Shown piece after piece: positions 37,995 through 48,558 of a stretch of DNA of 64,000 nucleotides. The stretch covers positions 459,001 through 523,000 of the forward strand of contig CAJNDS010000602.1 in the NCBI GenBank assembly GCA_905221605.1. The letters are read 5' to 3'. Made by a program: the position numbers and the translations under genes. The stretch comes from Symbiodinium natans. Its lineage: Eukaryota > Sar > Dinophyceae > Suessiales > Symbiodiniaceae. Every line of letters starts with the position of its first letter. The stretch's first letter is position 1. The notes beneath the pieces were generated by a model. The model worked only from the letters and a program-made list of their open reading frames with translations, did not search any database and was not told where the DNA came from.

Positions 37995-39031
37995 CCCTGC
38001 TGTGGATTCCATCGAAGTTGTAGAATAGAAGCTCATGTTAGTCTTGCTTGCACTGTTTGGAAAGGGGCGCGACAAGCTTGCTTTCTAGCTGGCCTTGTTG
38101 GAAGCATCCATCTCTGGCAATCGATGGAGATGCTGTGGTCGATTGAGCTGCTGTGGTTGGTGCGGTGTCCAGTACTGGCCCCTGCATTTTGCCGCTACAA
38201 GGCCATAGCATCCTTTGCGAGGCCCTAAATCCCAAAACCCGGGGCCTCGCTAGCAAGCCTACCCAAGAGCACGTTACCCGGCCGCACGTCCGGAATCGCT
38301 AGGAGCCTAAACCCCAAACCCCCAAACTCTACCTGCACTTCAGACCTGTTGAGGCTCACCCTTTCCCTTCTAGAACCCAATAAAAGGGGTCAGAGCTGTA
38401 CCTCGAAGGCCCGTGCTAAATTATCTTGGGCATTCGTAATAGCACGGGGCTGATGAGCATCCACGGCACGGACCGAGGTGTACTCCGGCAATGTTGTGGA
38501 CGGCGTGGTTGCTGATCCTGGACATGGACAATTTGATTGGCTGATCCCCGCACTGCAGGCCGAATCAGCCTCTAGTTCCTGGCGTCGATATCACTGTAGC
38601 CATATGGGGGTTTCGAAACCCTAAACCCTACACCCTAAACCCTAAACCCTAAACCCTAAACCCTAAACCCTGTAGGGTTTTGAGCTTGAGCTTGGTAGCA
38701 ACCGCCCCCTCAGAAGTGTTTGGGCGTGGGGCTTCGGACCCCAGGTAGCAGTTCAGATGGGTTGCGGGTCTACGGGTTTAGGGTTTAGGGTTTAGGGTTT
38801 AGGGTTATTGAAAGTCTGGGATGTAAAGAGTTGTGGAGTCTCATGGGGCAGGCGAGCAGCTGGGTGATCAATTTGCAAGCTACGTGGCTTATTCCTTGGC
38901 GACACTGTGTGCTAGAAACAGCTAAAATTTTTGAATCCTTAGTGCCAGCGACAGACATGTCAGTACCTCGGGTTAGTGCAGCATTCGCCCCTGGATAAGT
39001 GTATTGCAGAGGGTTGGTAGAAAGTGGGGTC

Positions 39032-40135
39032 ATGCAGATGCTTGGCTCCCGCCGTGCCATCTCATTCTCACTCCTGCGTGCGCGCGCGATCACTTCCTCA
39101 GCCGCGCAGCTGAAGCGGCAGGAGAGGCATCGCTTGAAAGTCACGACCGACTTTACCAACCCGCAGAACCTGCGCAGCTTGCGACCTGTTCAGGAGCAAG
39201 GGGCTTCCAGTCCGCAAGCCAGGTCCAACACGAAGAAGATTGGCCGCCTTGTTAGGGATGGAGACTTCGAAGAGGCATGGCAGCTCTTCGAAGGCCTAGA
39301 CCAGCGCGGGGTGATTGAGTACTGTGTTGGCCTCAACCTCTGTGCTAAAGCTGGCTGGCTGGAGAAGGCCAAGGCTCTTTGGACGGAAATGAGCCTCGAT
39401 TCGAAGAACGTCGTGGCTTACACCACCATGATCAGGATGTACGCCGGCATTAAGAGGGTGCATGAGGCGGAGCAGCTCTTTCAGGAGATGAAGCTAAATG
39501 CGGTAACGCCCAACCTCATAACATACAGCAGCATGATCACCGCCTACTCGATGGTCTCTAAGCCCCAGAAGGCCAAGAGGCTCTTTGACAGCATTCCCGA
39601 GGTGACCTTTGAAGAGGCAGGCCCTTCCAGCAAGGAGAGCGCCTACGCTGGGGTGATGTTCGCCTATGCGCGGTGTGGCGACTACGCTGCCGTGCGCGAG
39701 CTCTTCATGGACATGACCTCGAAGGGGCTAACGCCCAGTAGGAGCCATTTCAATGCCATGATCACCTCCTGCTCGGAACAGTGCCTGGCTGAGACGGCAA
39801 GAGCAGTCTTCGAAATGCTGCCTCACTACGGGATCAAACCCGAATGTGACACATGGACAGCACTTCTGGACTGCCACCGAAGCGATCTGAGCCAGTGCAA
39901 GCGGATTCTGACCGACATGGAGAGTTCCGGGATCGCACCGTCTGGCTTGACATACCAGAAGCTTCTGACCGCCCATGTTCTTGCCGGCGACGGGACCGGC
40001 GCACGCGAGCTGCTCAAGGACATGACGAAGTTTGGGCCCTGGAGGGACTCCAGGCTCGTTCAGCAGCTGAGCGCGGAGGCTGCGCGACTCCCCGACGTCA
40101 CCTCGTGCAGTAGTGAATCTGCAAGCCCGCACTAA
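39032..40135 (+). CDS. Pentatricopeptide repeat (PPR) protein, intronless
   Basis: An uninterrupted 367-residue frame from ATG 39032 to TAA. An upstream GTG at 38999 is in frame but ATG is preferred. Tandem 35-residue PPR motifs span about residues 93-336, for example VVAYTTMIRMYAGIKRVHEA, NLITYSSMITAYSM, SHFNAMITSC, DTWTALLDCH and LTYQKLLTAHVLAGDGTGAR. The N-terminus is basic and Ser/Arg-rich (RRAISFSLLRARAI), suggesting import into mitochondrion or plastid. PPR proteins bind organellar RNA and act in processing, editing or translation; no DYW or SMR domain is seen. Unlike its neighbours it has no introns and no telomere-like array inside, which hints at origin by retroposition. Confidence 0.95.
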   Translation: MQMLGSRRAISFSLLRARAITSSAAQLKRQERHRLKVTTDFTNPQNLRSLRPVQEQGASSPQARSNTKKIGRLVRDGDFEEAWQLFEGLDQRGVIEYCVGLNLCAKAGWLEKAKALWTEMSLDSKNVVAYTTMIRMYAGIKRVHEAEQLFQEMKLNAVTPNLITYSSMITAYSMVSKPQKAKRLFDSIPEVTFEEAGPSSKESAYAGVMFAYARCGDYAAVRELFMDMTSKGLTPSRSHFNAMITSCSEQCLAETARAVFEMLPHYGIKPECDTWTALLDCHRSDLSQCKRILTDMESSGIAPSGLTYQKLLTAHVLAGDGTGARELLKDMTKFGPWRDSRLVQQLSAEAARLPDVTSCSSESASPH

Positions 40136-42558
40136 CTCGTCCCGAAGTCCGAACAACTCCCGAAAGCTTGCTCGTTCGAAGTAGGGTGTGGTATGTGGGA
40201 ATGAGGTACCCAAAAAGAGACCATATACAAGGGTACCTAATTTGCCCGAATTGCCGAGACGAAGAGCCCGTCAGCAGAAGCCAGGAAGCCCGACTTGGGG
40301 GGAGCGCCTCTAGGAGTGGGACGAAAAGAAGTCCTGTGAGTTTTTGCTGGGTTTCCTTGCCTTAGGGTTTGGGGTGTAGTGTATTTGGGGTTTGGGGGTG
40401 AATTTGGGGAGCCGGGAGTTCTTCCAAGATGCCAGGGTTTGCGCGCCAGGGCTTCTTGAGCTGTCTACGCAGCTTTATCGGGGGGTGGACAAGAAGGAAG
40501 GGGGGGCCCAGACACTATACACTGCACACGCTACCCTCTCCATGCCACAGGCCATGCAAACAAACCGGACCCAGAAGATCACAGCAGCATCCCAGCAACG
40601 CCTGCTTACTTTATTTCCCCAACAGACTGAGTTTCACAACCAAAGCCACTTCAGCGACACCTCATGTGGGAGTTTCATCCGAAGCCTAACCTCTCGGCAG
40701 CGCGACTCAGTTCATGGCCCAAAACCCGAAGCTTAAATTATTAAACCTACTTAAGCCTTCAACCCTAAACCTTTAGCCACTGCCCTCCAGCCCAGCTCTG
40801 GTTCATAAAGCCATGTGGGAGTGAAAGCTGAGGAAAGAAAGCCCTGCTGTGCGCTGTTGTGTGAGAGTCGAATCCCGCAAGCCCAAGCACCAAACCTTGG
40901 AACCCTGGCACGCAAACCCTAAACCCTTAGCCGTCCGCAACCAGTATCAAAACCCTGTAAAGTAGCCCTAAACCCCAGGGAAGTCATGAAACAGCTTCGA
41001 TGAGCTTGGACGCCTGGCTGGCTATGGAGCAACTTTGGCAGACGACTGGGGAGGGTCCGAGGTTAGGGCTTGGGGCTTCAATTGCTGCGAAAAGGGTTCT
41101 GGTCAAACCTCAACCCTATAGACCCGTATACCACATCATAATTTGGGAAGACGTGTCGAACAACCTTGTGAGGTTATTTTGCGGTGAGAAACCCAGCTCC
41201 TCCAACAAGGAGCATTGGCTTCACGATGTACGTGCAATGTTGCACCTGCTTCAGTATTGGCCCCCCCTTTAAAGACAATTTGGCTGAGTTCTTCAGGACA
41301 CCCTGACAGTTTGGGAGTCCTTCTTTAAAGACAAATCGTCCGTTCGCCGTAAGAAAAATTCCACGTGGCGCCTTTAAAAAAGATTGCCGGGCATCGCTGC
41401 CCCTTTTAAGCTTATCTAAACTCCTCCCTATTAAAATCATATAAACCCCCGGGCCGTCTAAACAGAGCAAATTCCAGCCTCGACTGTTCAGGGGGAGGGA
41501 GGGGGGTGGGGGGGGGGTCGGCCCCACATTAAAGCAGGTGCCACATTAAGGCGGATAGAACAATTAGGGACATTTAGGGACTTAAACCATCTTAAACCCT
41601 AACCCCACACCTGCTCTCCCCCCCTCCCCAAACCCCTCGGAAAGGTACAGCAGTCTCGGGACGCGGCTGATGGCTTGCATTGGGCATCCTGGCTTTCCCA
41701 GTGCCCCACACTTTTGCCCTCCCTGCTAAAGACAATATTTCAGCCGTTTAGGGTTTAGGGCTATTGAAGAATGTTCTCGCTTGGGGTATGCTGTGTAAAC
41801 GTATCTTGCGGACGCGAAAGTAATGGGGTTGGATGGCATCAAGCATATGCTAGCGGATGCGGGTGGCAAGCTGGATCATCTTTCCATGGGTTCGCCGTGG
41901 CGTCGGGGTCTCGCTTTGCGCACTTTCGCGATTCGGTCGCTGTCTAAATTCAGAAGTCTGCTCCAACCTGATTGCCTTTTCCGAAGAGTTCCAGCCCCTG
42001 ACTTCACCGCCCGGATTACGCAAGACTCTAACACTCTCCTTCCGATCTTCGCAGGGTCACAGCGAGGTATCGTAGTATGAACTGGAGAGGAGCATGGCAA
42101 ACCGCACGGATCGACCCTCGAGGTTCTAGGCAGGTTTGCTTGGGAGGTTGTGGGCCTGAGCCATACCAGGGGTGCGATCCCCTTGCAGCGAGTGAGTGAA
42201 GTTCCCCGTTGCATGACATCTGCCTGTGCAATGATGACTTGTCGATGTACCTTCAGTTGTGCATGTACAGGTCGTGCATGCGGTGTGGTTGGAGTTTGAG
42301 GGTTGAGGCTTTGGGTTTATGGGCCGGATGCCGGCACAAAAGGCGTAGGAGATCGAAAGATGGCACCTTTCGAGTAGTAGCACTGGATGGCTGAGTGCTT
42401 TCGTGTGGGTTTTGCAGTAAACGCCTTTCCGAGTTGGCTTTGACATTTAAGAGGACACCTGAGATGCGAGATAGGGGCTGCGGCAGCACAGGTATAGGTC
42501 AGCAACACGGCCCCGGCTTGCAGATTGTTCGCTGCTGCGTGCTGCGTCTGGCACAAGA
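40136..42558. other. Spacer between PPR and sulfotransferase genes
   Basis: Array-poor compared with the rest of the window: only short CCCTAAA pieces near 40915, 40970 and 41590. Frames of 60-117 codons at 40392-40736, 41000-41272 and 41823-42080 overlap in several frames and show no motif. No gene supported. Confidence 0.45.
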
Positions 42559-45116
42559 ATGAGAGCAATGCTTAGCTCAGCCCGGCCACGTTTGTTGCTT
42601 TATCTATGTTTGCCATGGGGATTGGCTGTGGAGAACCCATCTCAGAGTTGTGGAGCAGGGACCTGCGCAGACGAGCGACCGAGTGGAGTTCTACCAAGCG
42701 AGCAGGGGCGCAGCGGAGCAGACTCCTCTGAAGTCCCCCAAAACGACATCCAGGCCTGGCTGTGTGGCTTCGGCCCGGACGGTGCAGAGCTTCGGCTTTG
42801 CTATGCTCCTATCTTTTTTAAGAACAGGGTTCAGGGTTTAGGGTTTAGGGTTCAGGGTTTAGGGTTTAGGGCTAGGGTTTAGGGACTTTGGGTTTAAAGG
42901 TGACTTTGGGCTCATTGAAGTGCAGCTTTGAAGAGTCTCGAGATCTGCGTCTTTTCGGGCCCTCTCCGCATCTTGCTTGTGAAGCTGAGGTGGAGTTGCC
43001 CTCAGTGACTGGGTTTTGGAGTACTACACTTTAATACTTTTTTGGTTCTGGGTTCCTATACTAGCTACTTATACCTAAAAAGTATATACTTTTTTTCCAG
43101 GGTCTACTCCAAAGCTAAGGTGACGCTGCTTGATGTGCAGCAGGTGTTGAACCACAGTTGCGGGTTCGTGAACACCTCTTCGCCCGTGCGCTTTGCCCTT
43201 GTGAGGACGCACAAGACTGGCAGCACCACGGTTTCCCAGGCCATGATACGGTCAGGCATGTGGCTGGGGCTGCGCTGGGCTGGCTGCGGCGACAGGTCAC
43301 GCTTCGTGCCACACGAGCATGCCTGCAACGCCCGCAACGACTCCACCCGCTCCCAGAAGCACGAGGGCAAGTATGACTTTGAGTCGCGGCACACGTATGA
43401 CCGCGACACATGGTGGACGTCGGAGCCCTATCTGGAAGAGTGCGATGCTGATGGCCGTCACTTCGAGCGCACGCTGCAAGGCTACGAGAAGCAGATGGGA
43501 TCTGATGTGCAGATTTTCGCTCTGATTCGGGAGGCTCATTCGCACTTGCGGTCGACGCTTGACTTCTACCAGGTGCCATTCGCCAAGTTCAATGCGTCCG
43601 AGAGCCTCTGGAACCCTTTGGCAAAGGATTTTCGCCTGCTGCAGGCAGAGCACGTGGACGAGTTCCTTGCGCGTTCCTTGGGGAGACCAAATGAGCCCGA
43701 AGATTGGGGTCCTAGACCCTATACTCCTATACTTCCCATATAAGGTATATGAACCATAATTCCCATGAAGGTTTATGAACCATAATCCCCATTAAGGTAT
43801 ATGAACCATAATTCCCAATTAAGGTATACGAACCATAAGCCCTTTTAGGATTCATATACCTTAATATGGGAATTATATACCCTATACTACTATAATTCCC
43901 ATTCAGGTATATGAACCATAAGCCCTTTTAGGATTCATATCCCTTAATATGGGAATTATATACCCTATACTACTCTAATTCCCATTCAGGCATATGAACC
44001 ATAAGCCCTTTTGGGATTCATATACCTTAATATGGGAATTATATACCCTATACTACTAGAATGCCCATTCAGGTATATGAACCATAAGCCCTTTTAGGGT
44101 TCATATACCTTAATATTGGAATTATATACCCTATGCTACTAGAATTCCCATTCAGGTCTATGAACCATAAGCCCTTTTAGGGTTCATATACCTTAATGGG
44201 AATTATATACCCTGTACTACTGATATTCCGATATATGAACCATAAGCCCTTTTAGGGCTCATAATGCGTCACCAAGGTTGGCCCTTCAATCGCAGGGGCC
44301 GCCTGCACGTCCTCGTGACCGAGGAGCTCGCCGCATCGATGGTGATGTTTCGCAGAACTGTGAACTGGTCTTTGAGACTTAGGGAGACCTTGGGAACATG
44401 TTTTAAATTCTTTGGGTGCGATCATTCCTACGAAACAGCCTTTTAAAAAAGAAACTCACTTTTTGCAAGGGTTGAAATGGCTGCAAGTTCAGTTAAGGAG
44501 AGATGTGGTGTTCCTTTCAGGCCGTGTCACGAAGAGGCACGGCTGGGTTCCCGAGCCTGCTTCCATGCCACCGGGGCGCTTGAACTGGGACGAGAGGTTG
44601 AACGAGGTGTTGCGACCCTTGGTAGGCCAGTGGTACCCTTTCCCCTAGTTTGTTCTTGGGGTTCTTGGGCTCCCTTATAAAGTAACAAGCCAAAAAGAAA
44701 GGGTGCCCTAAACCCTAAACCCTAAACCCTAAACCCTAAACCCTAAACCCTAAACCCTAAACCCTAAACCCTAGCATCATATTACTGGGCTACGAAGGAC
44801 CCCTGTTCATGGTCGAGCTGGCGAAACATCAGTCCGATCCGTCCTTCCAGCGAGAGGTCACAGCCCTCAATCGGATCAACGCAGTGCTTCCCCAAGTCTG
44901 CGCCCAACCCCAGGACTCTATCCTCCTTGGGAATTAATTTTCGTTTATTTTTGTTTATATAAAACCCAGGAGGATATTGAGAATATTGGTTTTTATTAAG
45001 GTTCTAAGGGGAGTATAGAGGAGGGCTTCGTGGCCAGCGTCTGCGACGCGAAAGTTGAGAACATGAAGGATGGAAAGAAGTGGGCCGCCAAGTACCGCAA
45101 GTTCCATTGCGGATGA
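42559..45116 (+). CDS. Gal3ST-like carbohydrate sulfotransferase, multi-exon
   Basis: Exon 1 (42559 to about 42823) encodes a signal or anchor segment, MRAMLSSARPRLLLYLCLPW. Exon 43101 to about 43700 carries the PAPS 5'-phosphosulfate loop RTHKTGSTTV and the 3'-phosphate site ALIREAHSHLRSTLDFY. Exon 44276-44380 has LHVLVTEELAASMVMFRR, matching the Gal3ST pattern of a hydrophobic strand, E, then S-L-L-R. Exon 44521 to about 44627 ends LNWDERLNEVLRPL. Exons 44774-44913 and 45021-45116 encode the C-terminus (REVTALNRINAVLPQVC, stop TGA). It should transfer sulfate from PAPS to a sugar in the Golgi. Introns contain telomere arrays, an 83-bp minisatellite, a truncated MITE and an introner. The last intron (44914-45020, GA-AG) is frame-checked; the other borders are approximate. 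Confidence 0.75.
42824..42885 (+). repeat. Telomere-like array at the end of sulfotransferase exon 1
   Basis: TTCAGGG and TTTAGGG units begin directly after AAGAACAG; the first GT (GTTCAGGG) would be the donor. Confidence 0.85.
43735..44262 (+). repeat. 83-bp palindromic minisatellite in a sulfotransferase intron
   Basis: AAGCCCTTTTAGG recurs at 43837, 43920, 44003, 44086, 44169 and 44244: period 83 four times, then 75. Each unit contains two palindromes, GGTATATGAA...TTCATATACC and AATTCCCAT...ATGGGAATT. Confidence 0.92.
44619..44704. mobile_element. MITE family 5, copy truncated by a telomere array
   Basis: Starts CTTGGTAGGCCAGTGGTACC and reaches AAAGAAAGGGTGCC, where the intact copy (20629) would continue with TTACTATAAATATGGC. 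Here CCCTAAA repeats begin instead. Confidence 0.7.
44704..44774 (-). repeat. Telomere-like array, C-strand, ending at a splice acceptor
   Basis: About 10 CCCTAAA units; the last, CCCTAG, supplies the AG before the C-terminal exon beginning CATCATATTACTGGG. Confidence 0.85.
44916..45018. mobile_element. Introner family 2, copy forming the last sulfotransferase intron
   Basis: CTCTATCCTCCTTGGGAATT ... TTCTAAGGGGAGTATAG flanked by the 4-bp duplication AGGA (44912-44915, 45019-45022). Splicing GA(44914)...AG(45020) leaves CAG-GAG-GGC in frame. Confidence 0.85.
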
Positions 45117-45394
45117 TCCTCATTTGCACCGAAACAAGATACACGCGGCATGCGGCGGGGAGAAAGGCGCGAAGATACTTGTGATCAAATTGCTGTCGTA
45201 GACGCGGCTTGCAAAGTTCTGTCTGCGTTTGCAATATGAAAGTTGGCATCCTTCAGTCTCTACGACGCCTCTGTGTTGGGAGCTCCACCCCAGCCATCTC
45301 TTGCAGCTTGCATCTAGACTCTTCATTACCCTGAACCCTAAACCATACGAGACGGACTCTTCGCGTACCTGCAGCTGCTAGGCAAGTGGCAAAA

Positions 45395-45516
45395 ACCTCC
45401 AACCCCTAAACCCTAAACTCTGTGCGAGTGTGAGAGTCGAAACCCTAAACCCTAAACCTTAAACCCTAAACCCTAAACCCTAAACCCTCAACCCTAAACC
45501 CTAAACCCTAAACCCG
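45395..45516 (-). repeat. Telomere-like array, C-strand
   Basis: Two blocks of CCCTAAA units after the sulfotransferase gene. Confidence 0.95.
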
Positions 45517-46730
45517 CCCCGCCCCTCCCCACAAGAAAACGCCTGGCCGCAGCTCTGAACCAGCTGTGGGCCTTGCTTGAAAGGTTGTGCACCGTTGTTT
45601 TCTTAATGGCAGGAGCTCCACAGGGTACCCCCGGGCCCCCTCCCCTCCCCCCCTCGCTTAACTTTTTGAGGTTTTGGATTATGCAGGGTTTGGGGTTTTA
45701 CGGATGTTGTTGCAAGATTGCACGTTTCAAGTAAACATTCTATATTGATCACGAGTGAACAAAACACCATGCAAAGCGTATGAAAATCATGCGCAATCTA
45801 CCTTTCTTGCACAGAAGTGTTACGACCGCACGATGGTCAGCACAGATTCCGAGTCGACTTAGTTTCCTGGTCCTTTTATTGAGCAGAGCTCCACATCTGG
45901 GCGAATTCCCGGAGAGAGCGCCTGCCGGAATAAAGGGTTTCGGGCAGGGGGGCCTAAACGCCACATCGCCGTGTTTTCCACATGCTTTGGGGTGATCAAA
46001 ACATGTTTCATTAGTTCTTGGTGCCGCAAAAAAGGTTATTGTGGAAGCTCTGGCGACACACTGTGGAACTAGAACTCCGTCCGCAAGACACCTGAAATCT
46101 CGGGTGCGGGGAACATGCGGAAAATTATGGTGTTGCACAGAGCGGTCAGCTCGTTCCGCAACTTCGGTAGCTTTTCTGCATTCACAACGTTTGCATCACT
46201 TCCTTCCCCGCATGCTTCACAACTGTTCCACACATTTGCTGCAACTGCGACCAACGGGTTGCAGGTGCAAAAGTGAACCTGGGCGAATCAGGCCTGCTGT
46301 TGTGAAAACCAGGACGTAGACGCACCCTTTGAATGTGGGAAAAGAGGCAGTTGATTGTGTGCAAGAAAAATGCTCTGAATGAAAGAGATACTTCATTGCG
46401 AAAAACTTGTCGGAAACGCTGGAGAAACCTTGTTCTTATTGAACAAGGCTCTGAGCACGGAAAAGGACCGAACGCTTGCCTTGTGTTGTGGAAAGCAAGG
46501 CTCGCACGTGCAAAAAGAGGACTCCTTGATTGTGCGAGACAAATTGGAAAGTGGAAAACGAGGCCTTCTGTTATGGACAGCAAGTGCTTTGGGCCGGGAA
46601 GAGCGAAAAACTGTTTAGGGTTTCGGGCTTCGGGTGAAGGAGTTGTGTAAGGAGATAATGCGTAAAGTTGAGTTGCCATGGGCCAGAACCCGAACGAACC
46701 CTAAACTCTAGATGGCTTTGGGACGCTAAG
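45517..46730. other. Unassigned spacer
   Basis: Nearly free of arrays. A 165-codon minus frame (46182-46679) and a 105-codon plus frame (46333-46650) overlap, both lysine/arginine or phenylalanine rich through GAAAA-like spacing, with no motif. No gene supported. Confidence 0.4.
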
Positions 46731-46822
46731 GCTGCCGACGCTTTGCATCTTCGGCGCCTTGCACCACTTCTGGGGCGGTAGGGGCCTGGAGAAGACGGAT
46801 TTCCTGGCCGACTGCCTGCATA
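46731..46822 (+). CDS. Candidate exon
   Basis: After GACGCTAAG the frame reads LPTLCIFGALHHFWGGRGLE and KTDFLADCLHM. It is hydrophobic at first and could be an N-terminal exon of the channel gene downstream, but no junction could be tested. Confidence 0.35.
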
Positions 46823-47529
46823 TGAGACGTGCAGTTTCGACTTTAGGGTTTAGGGTTTAGGGCTTCAGGGCTGAGACATCGCTTTCGAGTTTGTTCGCCG
46901 AGTGCAGACTCCTCTCTCCGATTTGCAGAGCCAGACCACCCTCCAAGCAGCAAAGCGTTATCGTCCAGGGGTTTTAGGGAGGCCCCAAACCCCTTTTCCT
47001 AAACCTAAAATCCTAAACCCTGGACCCTGAATCCCACTGGGGCCCTGGGGTGTAGGGCATGAGCCGACCAGTATTTTGATCCGCTCTCTGCTCTGACAGG
47101 CGGGTGATGATAGCACGAGTCTCGAAGCCTGCATGGGTACTTCTCAAAATCTGGTTTCCTTTCGGGAAATTCCCCTAAATATTCGGGGCCACCTTAGAAT
47201 CGTAATCCCAAAAGGGGCCTACATAAAGCATGGCCAGATCAACCTTCGCATTGGCTGCAAACCCGCACGCGACTTCAGTCAATAGGTCCCCCAAAAAAAG
47301 CCTGTACCGATCACCCGAAGAACTTTTCATCAGGATTGCAGAAAACTGTCTCATAAACCCATTCTGATAGAATATGCCATCCCTTTGCAAACCTCTATCC
47401 GTTTTTCATAAGGCTGTCCCAAACACCTATTCGAAGATAGAAAGGTGCCCCAAAATTCAGCAAGGCGAGCCTCTCCATCCACAATGTCCACTCAGGAAGC
47501 TCCTTGTTGTGTTTACGGCTTAGGGTTTA

Positions 47530-47625
47530 GGAACCCTAAACCCTAAACCCTAAACCCTAAACCTTAGTAACCCTAAACCCTAAACCCTAAACCCTAAACC
47601 CTAAACACCCTAAACCCTAAACCGG
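47530..47625 (-). repeat. Telomere-like array, C-strand
   Basis: About 12 CCCTAAA units interrupted by CTTAGTAA. Confidence 0.95.
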
Positions 47626-48074
47626 TGCAGGGTTCCTTCGTCTGAGAGTCCGGGCTTATGGCAGGGGCATAGTTCAGGATGCCCTCTTTCGTGCTCCGGC
47701 CTCATGCCTGTATGGCCCAGCATGATCTCGGATATCTGGCAGCCCCTTATAGCAAATCACCCCCGAAGCGTCGAGCAGTTGCCTTGCGTGCCTTGTGCGA
47801 AACACGGGCGTCGAAACCTTAAGCCCTAAACCCAAACCCTCAAAAACCACGATCAATAACCTCACACCCTCAACCCTTACCCCTGATAAGCCCATTAGCA
47901 GGCGAATGATGACTTGGGTAGTGTTGTGCATGCTGGACCCATTCTTTAGACCTCTGAAATTGTCCTGCACTTTGGCTCGTAACATATCCCCGTCCTTGAG
48001 GCGCTCAACACCCAATACCCCTACTCAGCCCCGAGGTCGAGAGTGGTGCCCGGCCTTTGCTGACAACTAGATCA

Positions 48075-48236
48075 TATCACATATACATATACATATATAC
48101 ATATATATATATATGTGTACACACACACACGCTAGGATGTATTTTCAGTTTACTATGACATTTTGCATATAATGTAGCAGAAAATATTATACATCTACAT
48201 ATATATATATATGGTCGCCCCCCCCCCCCCCCCCCC
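48075..48236. repeat. TA/CA microsatellites and C(19) tract
   Basis: (TA)n and (AC)n at 48075-48130, then TA run, GGTCG and poly-C at 48202-48236. The TA-GGT-C(n) order repeats that at the left end of the 22.3 kb element. Confidence 0.85.
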
Positions 48237-48299
48237 AATGGACCCACATCGACATGTATAAGGTTCTCGAGACACTGCACCCTGCCATGCTTTCCCTGT

Positions 48300-48460
48300 C
48301 TACTTCTTTATGTTTTTGTGCTTCTGTTGTGCTTTTTTTCGTGCATTTTTGTGCTTTTTGTATTCTTTTGTGCTTTTTTTTTTTTTTTTCACTTTTTGCA
48401 CTTTTTTGTACTTTTTGCACTTTTTGCACTTTTTGGCACTTTTTTGTGCTTTTGTCTAAT
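48300..48460 (+). repeat. CTTTTTGCA-type tandem repeat
   Basis: Diverged T-rich units (CACTTTTTG, TGCTTTTTT), giving open frames without codon character. Confidence 0.8.
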
Positions 48461-48558
48461 TTCACAATATCTTTGCAAATATTTGTCCTCTTGAATGTGC
48501 TTTTCCAATCCAAAAATCCAAAAATCCAAAGTTCTCCGGACAATCTCCCAGGAAACTT

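Noticed and set aside
39728-40213. 161-codon minus frame
   Set aside because: Antisense shadow of the PPR gene.
43115-43653. 154- and 118-codon minus frames
   Set aside because: Antisense shadows of the sulfotransferase exon that carries the PAPS-binding motifs.
46182-46679. 165-codon minus frame
   Set aside because: Low-complexity codon use, overlapping plus frames of similar length, no recognisable domain.
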